Position numbers and translations under genes: made by a program. DNA of 64,000 nucleotides from Bidens hawaiensis (lineage: Eukaryota; Streptophyta; Magnoliopsida; Asterales; Asteraceae), in assembly GCA_021521415.1 (NCBI GenBank), contig JAIQDT010000001.1, positions 3,286,001 through 3,350,000 of the forward strand, written 5' to 3'. Positions 55,101 through 64,000 of the stretch are shown here, one piece after another (positions within the stretch are counted from its first letter, which is position 1; each line of letters starts with the position of its first letter). Under the pieces are notes generated by a model that saw nothing but the letters and a program-made list of their open reading frames with translations, was not told the DNA's origin and made no database searches.

Positions 55101-58100
55101 GCATTTTAAGAAAACTCACAAGCATATTAAATTTGGCTGTTCCGATCGGTTTTCTAAATAAGTCCGCCACATTATTATCAATGTGAACTTGCTCAAGATG
55201 AATCAATTTTCGGTCATAACAGTCACGAATAAAATGTATTTTAATATCAATGTTCTTGGTTTTTGAGCGTTCAACAGGATTTTTAACGATTTCAATGGCA
55301 GTATCATTATCACAAAAATAGGGGTGTCAAGAAATTCCAAACCGTAATCCAGCAATTGATGTTGCATCCATATAACCTATGACCAGCAAGCTGACGCAGC
55401 AACATATTCAGCCTCGAAAATTGATGTAGATACCGTTTGTTGCTTCTTGCATTGCCATGAGATTAGACGATCGCCCAAAAACTGGCAGCCGGCAGATGTG
55501 GATTTCCTATCAATGTCATCTCCTCCATAATTGCTATCAGCAAAGGCATAAAGATCAAAATCTGAGTTTTTAGGATACTAAAGACCTAACTTCGGTTGTC
55601 CCTTCAGATATCTAAAATAAATTTAACATAAAGTAAATGAGAAAGTTTAGGATTAGCCTGGAAACGAGCACATTGACAGACTGCGAACATGATGTAAGGA
55701 CGACTGGCGGTGAGATACATCAGGGAACCGATCATCGATCGATAATGCGTTTAATCTACGAGACTCCCTTCAGGATCAGACCACAGGAGAGGTCTTTCCG
55801 CCATAGGAGTAGTAGCACTCTTGGAATCTTGAAATTCAAATTTGTCCAGCATGTCTTAAAGATGCTTTCCTTGATGTAGCAAAATTCATGTCGAGCTCTG
55901 AAGAACCTGCAACCCAAGAAACAATGTCATTTCTCCCAACGAGCTCATTTCGAATCTCTTCTTCATTACTTCTACAAATTCAGAACACAAATCGGCGCTG
56001 GAAGACCAAAAAATAATATCATCCACATAGATCTGAACCAGAATCAAATCTTTCCAGAAGGTTTTAAGGAACAAAGTTTGATCAATGGTCCCCTTTTATA
56101 ACCATGGCCCAGAATATGTGTCGTCAATGTAGCATACCACGCACGAGGAGCCAGATGAAGCCCATACAGTGCTTTATCTAACTTGTAGACATGAGTGGGA
56201 TTCTTAGAGTCTACAAACCCCGATAGATGATCCACGTAAATCTCTTCTTTAACTTCGCCATACATAAACGCGGTCTTAACATCCGTCTGATACACCGTGA
56301 AACCCATGAATGACGCGTAAGCCAGAAAAATTCGAATGGCCTCAAGTCTATCTACGGGAACGTAGACTTCGGTGTAATCTAAACCTTCAACTTGACAAAA
56401 ACCATGAACGACTAACTGTGCTTTGTTTCAAACAATAACTCTTGTGTCATCTTGCTTGTTTCGGAAAACCCATCTCGTGTCTAGTTCTTTCTTTCCATCG
56501 GCAGCTCAACCAATTTTATACCTTCAATTTATCAAACTGATTTAACTCTTCATGCATAGCGTCTACCCAGCTTGGTTCTTGAAGAGCCATTTCCACCGAT
56601 TTTGGCTCAATTTGGGAGATAAAACAAGAAAACAAGCAACTGTTTATATGTCATGTCTGACTTCTGGTAAACAAACCTGTTTCAAAAGGACCTATGATAT
56701 TCTCAATTGGATAATTTCTTTGGGTTCTTGATGGAATCGGTTGTTCGGGAACAATGCCGATAGAAGTTAAGTTTGACAAATTCTCATCAATCTCAGTGAG
56801 AGGATTCTTCCATCCAGAAGCTACCATACTATGTGAGTATGAGGTGCTGGAAACGTATTCATTCGGAATACAACGGGAAACAAAGTGCTCCCAAAAATTT
56901 GATAAAATAGGACTCTATCCCTCAACTCATGGAGCATTTTCTGAAAAGGTAGAAGACATAGTTTCAGTAACATCTTCTGATTGATTAACGAAGACGGGTG
57001 GAGTAACATCAAGTAGTTCTGTGAGATCATCATCCAGAACTAGAGATATATGGGATACAACGGGTGAATCTTCTTTTGCAGCATTTACGGTGACATCACC
57101 TGAAATTTCCAAGTCGATAACCGGAAGCACATTGAATGGTTTCAACAGTTCATTGTAATCGAACAGCCAGTCGGGAACGACACGGGCATCGGTCTCGTTT
57201 TCTTCCAACCAAAGAACATCATATGATTCCAAGATCTGCTTGGTTGACTTATTGTAGACTCTGTAGGCGGTATGACCAGAATAACCAACAAAATAACAAT
57301 CATCAGCTTTAGCCACAAATTTTGGAGTTGACTCGAGATTCAGTAGAGTACACGGGCATCCAAACGCTCTGAAATGCGCAACTGTGGGCTTATGACCATA
57401 GACAATCTCATATGGAGTTTTCATTGAGACTTGTTGATTATCACTCGATTCTGAACATAGCATGCCGTATTAATAGCTTTTTCCCAGAAGAATAATGGTA
57501 GTTTAGAATCACACAAATGGTCCATGCCGCCTCGATAAGAGTCATGTTTCTCCTTTCAGCCACACCATTCTGATGCGGTGTCCGAGCTGAACTGTGCTGA
57601 CGAAGCACCCCCTCTTTCTGAACAAACATAATTCAATGAAGCATTCTTGAATTCCGTACCATTGTAGCAACGGATTCCCTTCAGCTTTAGATTCAGCTGA
57701 TTTTCCATAAGCACCACAAACCTCTTGATCAGTTCTGCAGTTTCACTCTTATTTGACCAGAAAAACACCCAAGTAAAACGTGAGTAGTCATCAGTAATAA
57801 AGAGACAATAAGAGCTACGAGAAAGACTCAAAACATGAACTGGACCGAAAAGGTCCATATATAGCAATTGAAAAACTGATGAAATAGTATTAATCAATTT
57901 TGGCTCTTGAGTTTTTCGATGATGTTTACCCAAAGCACAGGCCACACATTTTTCAAAAGTAACAAAATCTTTAATGGGTAAACCACGCACCAAATCATTT
58001 TTAGCAAGACGGTTCAAGTTTTTCATATTTGCATGACTAAGACGACGATGCCAAAGCATGGAATTATGTTCTGACACTTTTGAAAACAAGCATGTTATTT

Positions 58101-58500
58101 CATCAGGAACATTTTTGTTCATGTCGATCACATAAGCATTATCTTTTCTTTGTGATCGAACAAGAATCCAGTATTCTGGTATAATGATATCAGGTTTCAA
58201 AATCAAACACTCTTTCTTGGTAAAATGAGTCGAAAAACCTTTATCACAGATTTGTGACACCCTCAACAAGCTATGCTTCAGCTCTGGAACAAAATAAACA
58301 TTTTCGAATTTCAGTATACCGTTACTTACAGTACCCTTCTACGTAATCTTCCCCTTTTCTCCTCCCGCAAAGGAAACATACCCACCGTTAAAATTTGAAT
58401 TTCACATAGTTGGGAGATGTCTCTTGTCATGTGCCTGCAACAACCACTATCAACATACCAAGGTCTAATGATATCCCTCTATAGCTGCTCCTGCACGATG
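55101..58500 (-). pseudogene. pol: copia C pol (broken)
   Basis: Protease DSGCCRHMTRD is near 58440. The integrase zinc domain (WHRRLSH ... CVACALGKHH) and MDLFGPV lie in 57556-58269, but the second Asp is altered (RCYNGTEF where SDNGTEF is usual). AERRNMTLIEA is near 57560 and the integrase C-terminal region is 56927-57463. Reverse transcriptase fragments at 56044-56307 and 55886-56074 retain YVDDIIFWSS. RNase H is scattered over 55150-55700. Reading passes through many frames with stops, so no product is possible. Order matches copia A and B. Confidence 0.85.
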
Positions 58501-58515
58501 TGCAGGATTAGTTAG
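58483..58515 (-). promoter_or_regulatory. Putative 3' splice site at gag-pol boundary (copia C)
   Basis: On the minus strand GTCTAACTAATCC leads to CACATCGTGCAG|GAGCAG just before the protease, equivalent to copia A and B. Confidence 0.45.
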
Positions 58516-58673
58516 ACTTTGGTACCCAGTCCATAGTAACATTGGGTACACCTGACTAATCTACACTTGTCACAGGTTGCTATGACATATCTTCACGATT
58601 ATCTAATATAGAAGTTGAAACCTTTTTCACCGTAGACTTAGGCAACCATTCATAGTTACTGTTATAAGATTTA

Positions 58674-61572
58674 CTAGTTATGTGTATGAATGGTTGTTTC
58701 AGTCTGGTTTGCGAGTGGGGGAACAGACGAATTTGTTCTCCTGACAGGCTTTGATTTAGAAACCGAGTTGGTTTTTGAAATAAAATCACGGTTCCTAATA
58801 CTCCTACCAATCATGTTAGGCTTGGTCTGATGAGGACTAAACCTACCAAATTTGTTTATGTTCCAATCACCGTAAGAGGGGTTAGCCTGATTATGCCTGA
58901 ATTTTTGCCTATAGGTATTATGAGCCATATGAAGCATATTCCTCTGATTAAATCCATAATAAGGAACGTATGGGTGATGTGGACAATTTCTGGCAATATG
59001 ACTAGGAGTCCCAAAGTTAAAATAATTTTGACATTTTACATAGAAATTATTTTTGGTAACTCCTTGTCTGGACCGGTAGTGTGGACCAGTTTGCTTTACT
59101 TGATGCTTACCACTTGTCACATTATTTAACTTACCACCTTGTTTGTCATTAGAGCATCCCTCGTTAACAAACTTAGGCGATGGGTGCTTGTTGGAATTTT
59201 TTGATTTTTTAAACTTATTAAAAATCACATTTTCAGAATTCAGAGTCTTAACGGAATCCACCACACAAGTATCGTTTCTCTTAAAAACAGAGCCCACACA
59301 AACAGTCGGAATAATGTAATTCAAAATAGGTAAATTTAAAGGAGCATTAGAGTCAATGTCTTTATTATTTGAAACACACGAATCATCATCCTCATCAGTC
59401 CAATCCTCAACAATTACTTTATCTACACATGAGGCAAACACATTAGAATCGTTCACTTTTGAAGTGGACGCAATAGTTTTTACTGAGTTGATCCTTTCAT
59501 TGTTAGCAGGTTTACCATACTTCATATGTTTAACCTTTTCTTGCTGCTCTTTGGTAAAAGGAAGACTTGTGTAGTTGTCATTATATGGTGGGGTACCTGA
59601 CTATATCCTATACCCTCACCTTCATTCTTTTTCCACCATAACTGATTTTCAATCATGGAATTAACTACCTTACTACCACCATTAAACTTTCAAAAATCGA
59701 GTTCAGCCCTTTTAAATTTTTCAGTTAGTTTTGAAAGTTCTAACTTAGAGGCTTCCAGTTCAGCAGTTAATTCAACAATTTTCTGTTTGGCATCTAGATG
59801 GTGACAACTTTTCAAGCTAAAGTCAGACATTAGTTTAGAAAAGTCTTTTATCTGTGCCTCAATCTTATCCAGACTAGCCTTTTCATTTTTCTTAAGCTTA
59901 TGATTTTCAGATTTCCCGTTTCCATTTCTCTAAGCAAGTTACTGTTGTGAGATTTATAAAGATCTATAATATCAATACAAGCTTGAGAACATAATGGAGA
60001 GCTTACCTCAGATGAGCTTGGAGAAGTGAATGCCATAAATGCAAATTGAAGTTCCTTGACTTGTTCCTCAGCAACATTTTCTTCTTCAGACTCTTCAACG
60101 CGAGCAAAATTGGCAGTTTTATTGTTTATGTTGAGAGCTGCCATCCGATAAGACCATGAGAACTGTTGAGCAACCAAACCCCTTTCACTATCAACTGAGC
60201 TACACCCAGCTTCTCGTCTAGGATTACCCACGGGAACCAGCGACCTTTCCATATTTCCTTCCTTGGCTGGATTGGTGCACTCACGAGCAAAATGACCCGG
60301 CTCGTGGCAGTTGTAACACCTCAGAGTGTCCTCGCTAAAACCCACATTCTGATTATTTGGAATATTCCAATTAGTTCTTCATGTTCTCTTAATAAATTTC
60401 TTAGCCCGAAACACTACCATGGTGATTTGCCAAGAGATATCCATTTCCTCTACATAATCAGGATGAATTTGATCAAGTTCAGCAGCCACTACAGGTTGAA
60501 CCAAATCTCCCGCAAGAAAGGCATTGCAACAGTTCATGAACCCCGCCATTAAAGCAATGTTTACTTGAGTTTCTTTTGAAATAGAAGGAGTTTGGATGGA
60601 ATTATGACTAGGAGAAACGCCAGACGATTGAGGCTGAGCATTAACAGTAGGAGATTGACTAGGTTTAGCAAAGAACATTGGTGCAGGTTGTGGTGAGATA
60701 GAAGAGAATTGACCTTGACCCTGAGTGGATTTAAACATTGAGAAGTTGGCTTGAGGTAGAAATTTCTATTGTCCCTGAGTAGTCTTGAACATGGAGAAGT
60801 TGTCTTATGAGATGAGTGCATTATTGGAAGCCACATTGTAACCAGTTGCGCTGTAGGAGTTTGCTTGGTTTATTGCACGTTGTTTGTCATCCATATAACA
60901 TGTCTTGATGATAGTCATGGCCTGAGACAGTGTTAGCTAGTTGAGGCCTTTCGTCTTCTTTGTAATAGCAACATTCATATCCCAACTTTGAGGCAATGAG
61001 TTCACCAACTTATTGTTTGTCTCGACAGCTGTTAAATTGATGCTTGCAGATCTCATCTTAGTCACAAGTGCTATGAACCTATGAAGTTGAGTTTCTAACG
61101 ACTCTCCCAGGACATGATTAAACATGTTAAACTTTTGTTGTATCAGATCTTGACGACTTCTCTTCATGTCTTCATTCACTTCATACACCTCAATCAATGC
61201 TTCCCACAGTTCCTTAGCAGATTGCAGTTCTCTAAAGCCTAGGGCAATCTCAGTTGAGAGAGCCATAGTCAGAGTTGAAAGAGCCTTTTCATCTTCTTCA
61301 ATTTTAGAAAGATCATCATCATCATACATTGCAACAGGCTTCACCGCAACTTCCGTAGAATTCTCACGTTGATAACTGATGACTTGAGGACCCCTGACTA
61401 TGCTTCTCCAAATTTTGGCATCTTTCATCTTAACATATTTCTCAAATCTAAATATCCACTCGCTGAACCCCTCATGAGATAGCAGACGGAGCACACGGGT
61501 AGTGTGTCCCATTATTGAGTCCAATTCTTGGTGTAGTGAAGCATTTGAAGATCCATTAGTTAATTGATCCAT
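58674..61572 (-). pseudogene. gag: copia C gag (broken)
   Basis: Starts MDQLTNGSSN at 61572. The UBN2-type capsid domain (FSEWIFRFEKYVKMKDAKIW, LWEALIEVYE) occupies 60937-61572 and ends in a stop. A Pro/Gln-rich part with the DYVEEMDISWQITM block is at 60379-60738. The first zinc knuckle CYNCHEPGHFAREC is near 60275-60320. A coiled-coil remnant follows, and a degenerate second knuckle (ending SHIARNC) is near 58985 in the frame 58674-59525. At least four stops or frameshifts. Two spaced knuckles match copia A and B. Confidence 0.85.
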
Positions 61573-61848
61573 CTTAGTCCAAATATCTTAAAGTCCAATA
61601 GTCAAAGTGTCACACCCCAACCTATGGCGGAAATGCTGGGGCATGAACTGATTATCACAGCTTTCAAGGTTACTATCATGTATTATTAAAAGTGTCGATA
61701 TCTATTAAATAAATTTACAAATAACAATTATCCATAAAAAAATTCAAATACACAATTACATATCTCAATCAATGACAATATATCTTATTAAGTTTTTTCT
61801 TCTAGCATAAATCCTTAAGTGATCTTGTACTTCACATCAAACGAATAC

Positions 61849-62223
61849 CTGCATATGCGTTGAAAATAATATAGTTTTGTCAACACAAGGTTGAGTGAGC
61901 AACATACCAGTTCAAAGTATAAATAAAAATATGTATTTGCAACAAGTCATATGAGAATAACAAAATAACCAAATGAGCAAGTATAACTGAGATGTCGAGA
62001 AGCACAAAGCTATAACGACTGGCGTATGATCATAATAGATTATGTTGGACCTCTCCGAATGCGAAAGCATACAAAGCAAATAAGTACATAAACAAGTAAG
62101 GTATAAGTTGTTAACACATAAGACAAAGTTGCAGTTTTAAGTATAAGTATATAATGAGAAATGTATTTACGCATATGTCCTCAAAACATTGAAAGCAGTA
62201 AAATAGGGGAATGTGGTACTCAC
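61849..62223 (-). other. Putative intron in G6
   Basis: CGAG|GTGAGTACC to ATATGCAG|GTATTCG on the minus strand, 375 bp. Confidence 0.55.
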
Positions 62224-62674
62224 CTCGAAAGACAAACAAAAGCAATTGAGATAAAAAGAATGTGAGAAATCACGCGATGACGATAAAGCCTATAAAGGAA
62301 AAGGAAGTACGGAAACACTGAGTTAATGTACAAGATCGATTATGAAAACTCGATAATTTTGATTATTTTTAAATTAATATTATACTCTCTTTTTTTTATT
62401 ATTCATAATATATATATATATATATTATATGAAAAATTATTATTTGTTAATTAATATATCCTTTAAAAATAAAGTTTGCTTGTAATATATATATTAAAAC
62501 ATAAATACTAATTTCCATGTTATTATATATATGTATACACGAACGAAAAACGTGAGAAAACAAGTATTTATAAATTCGGTTTTCACCAAAATAATTTTAA
62601 TTAGTTATTATTATTATTATTAATAGAATTATTAAATGCTTAACAATGATTTAACAAAAAAATACGAAAAATCA

Positions 62675-62746
62675 GGGGTGGCAGGGGGTCGAACCCTCGA
62701 TCTGCCCCCCTGTAACAGACATGACCTAACCAGTTGGGCTATATAG
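62675..62746 (-). other. tRNA-like segment in G6, best example
   Basis: The minus strand has TAGCCCAACTGGTTAG (close to a full A box) and GAGGGTTCGACCCCCT (B box in a T-arm-like stem), about 35 bases apart, as in a real tRNA gene. The anticodon arm is not convincing. Confidence 0.5.
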
Positions 62747-63076
62747 CGACGTGCGTTAATAGCCAGAACTGATTAAATATAAACAAAAACAGATTTCAAT
62801 CAACTTGAACATAAACCCTAACAAATCGATCTGCTCAATCTCATTACAATCAACCAAATCGATTTTGGGGCTTCTGATCAGTGTGATATCGCGATCTTAC
62901 CATATATTAAAATACCTCGATCGATGCGCAGACACGTACTAATTGAACTGAACAGAGCCGGCCAGAAATGCTTATGAACGGACAACTAAATGGCCAAAGT
63001 AATATAATTAAGTATAGGGTTATGATAGGCGATGGCTTTGGGATTGTATGTGTGAATTTAATTGAAAAATAATCAT

Positions 63077-63088
63077 CGTTTATATAGG
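63077..63088 (-). promoter_or_regulatory. TATA box of G6
   Basis: CCTATATAAACG on the minus strand, about 470 bases after the LTR start. Confidence 0.55.
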
Positions 63089-63556
63089 TTTAGGGATTAG
63101 GGTTGTCGTTTGGTTAATAATGGAAGAACGGATCAAAATTGATATTGTTAACACTTATAGGATGTCGGTTTAGGCCGAAATTGATAATAACAAAAGATAT
63201 GCAAGATCAATTTCATTAATTAAGCAAGAATTGTTGTCCAAGTTAAAGATTTATGAATTCGGGTTAAAGAAAACGTGAATAAGAATCGGTTTGGGTTATG
63301 GATATCCAAGTAAAGAAAATGGGTTATTACATAAAGTTACAATCTAGTCCTTGGAGTTTGAAGTTGGGTACATAGTAGCTTAAAACTTATACTTAGGGTG
63401 TAAAAATACTAAAACTTAAATATTAAATAATAAGTTAATAATATATTAATAATTAAACAAATTTAAACTTGATGAATGCAAAATATTTAATAAAAGTAAT
63501 CCAAACATTGAATTGTATCGTATAAAAGTATAAATTTGAAAACCCGAGTTGTTACA

Positions 63557-63967
63557 TAAAGCCCAGGCAGATTTGATCAGGCCCAAGTGTTGTCAGAACC
63601 AAGATTTGAGTTAGCCGAGAACAGATTATGGCATAGTTTGCGTTGACCGAGAACAGGCACTGTTGTTGAGCAAGAGCAAACGTTCACCGAGAACTCTTGA
63701 TTTTAGCCGAGAACACCTGTTTTAAGCCGAAAACAGTTGTTTTTGGCCGAGAACACCTGTTTTAAGCCGAGAACGATTAGAATGAATCAAAACCCTTATA
63801 TAAATTTTTGGAGAACCTTCAAATCTACCCGAGAACTAATTATACTGGCCAAAAACTAGAGAATCAGTTGATTTTTGTAGCAACTGATTCCAGAAAACAA
63901 CCAATCCACCAAACACACTTAGATCTTGAACCTGTTGATATCAAACCGAGCCTTGAATGGTTCAAAA
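63557..63967 (-). promoter_or_regulatory. copia C leader with CCGAGAAC repeats
   Basis: Eight or more copies of GCCGAGAACA-like sequence (plus-strand reading) at 63617-63835. They occupy the place of the CTTCGCC repeats in the copia B leader. Confidence 0.7.
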
Positions 63968-63980
63968 GGCTCTGATACCA
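63968..63980 (-). other. Primer binding site of copia C
   Basis: TGGTATCAGAGCC on the minus strand, two bases from the LTR. Confidence 0.93.
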
Positions 63981-63982
63981 AT

Positions 63983-64000
63983 TGCAAGTCCCGTAAATGG
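63983..64000 (-). mobile_element. End of the 5' LTR of copia C, leaves window
   Basis: Minus strand ...GACTTGCA ends two bases before the primer site. Only 18 bases are inside the window. Confidence 0.7.

Larger units (their letters stand above)
61608..63556 (-). mobile_element. Solo Ty3/gypsy LTR (G6) in copia C leader
   Basis: 1949 bp on the minus strand, TGTAACAACT...GGGGTGTGACA, flanked by CAAAG (61603-61607) and TAAAG (63557-63561), a duplication with one change. It has a TATA box (CCTATATAAACG, 63077-63088), a tRNA-like segment (62675-62746), a donor at 62223, an acceptor at 61849 and the hairpin CAAC-CTTGT-GTTG (61881-61893). No internal region, so solo. Confidence 0.85.
54441..64000 (-). 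mobile_element. Copia C: decayed Sirevirus-type element, cut at left
   Basis: Right to left: start of the 5' LTR (63983), primer site, leader with CCGAGAAC repeats and a solo gypsy LTR, broken gag, broken pol, post-pol spacer with two modules. The element is cut at 54440 by G5, so any extra ORF and 3' LTR are missing. Many stops and frameshifts show it is old. Confidence 0.85.

Noticed and set aside
54441..61607. Copia C fragment as the interior of one gypsy element flanked by its two LTRs
   Set aside because: The flanking gypsy LTRs are in opposite orientation, and the right one is a solo LTR with its own target duplication.
62675..62746. True tRNA gene on the minus strand
   Set aside because: A and B boxes are good, but I cannot fold a convincing acceptor stem or anticodon arm, and related segments recur in LTRs at the same place.

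Overview
This is a plant nuclear window made almost entirely of nested LTR retrotransposons. I see no host gene. Intron-bearing Ty3/gypsy LTRs, Sirevirus-type Ty1/copia elements (long gag, initiator-Met-tRNA primer sites, repeated polypurine tracts) and a 5S-containing Cassandra-type LTR indicate a flowering plant. The extra-ORF family fits what I know of daisy-family (Asteraceae) genomes, but the family assignment is inference.

Layout. 1-4154: remains of a minus-strand Ty3/gypsy element (3' LTR, PPT, broken gag, leader with CCATGG repeats), ending at a primer site next to a minus-strand 5S-containing LTR (4171-4440). 4441-6407 and 47474-50544: old plus-strand gypsy LTR sequence with a ~610-bp tandem duplication. 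A solo copia LTR (6408-6965 + 46816-47468) inserted into it, and copia A (6966-46810, TSD GTAAG, about 15.2 kb without insertions) inserted into that solo LTR. Copia A was then hit twice: by copia B (13668-26156, minus strand, TSD CATGT) inside pol, and by gypsy G2 (31960-44075, TSD ATGTC) inside a post-pol ORF. 50571-54440: further inverted or broken gypsy LTRs and a MITE. 54441-64000: decayed minus-strand copia C, whose leader holds a solo gypsy LTR (61608-63556) and whose 5' LTR starts at 63983 and leaves the window.

Copia B is the youngest-looking element: its LTRs differ at about 4 of 476 positions and its pol is open. Copia A and B both carry a long extra ORF between pol and the 3' LTR. 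In both, the ORF is preceded by a TATA box and a splice acceptor just before the ATG, as if it were an independent gene inside the retrotransposon.

The most interesting signals are non-coding: (1) the self-contained promoter/leader-intron/ORF unit after pol; (2) a branch-point plus acceptor signature at the gag-pol boundary of all three copia families; (3) an intron in every readable gypsy LTR, with a small hairpin of changing sequence but preserved pairing over the likely branch point; (4) family-specific hairpin arrays inside those introns; (5) tRNA-like A/B-box segments in the gypsy LTRs; (6) a ~120-bp module repeated twice after pol in all three copia families. All alignments were done by eye; identities are estimates.
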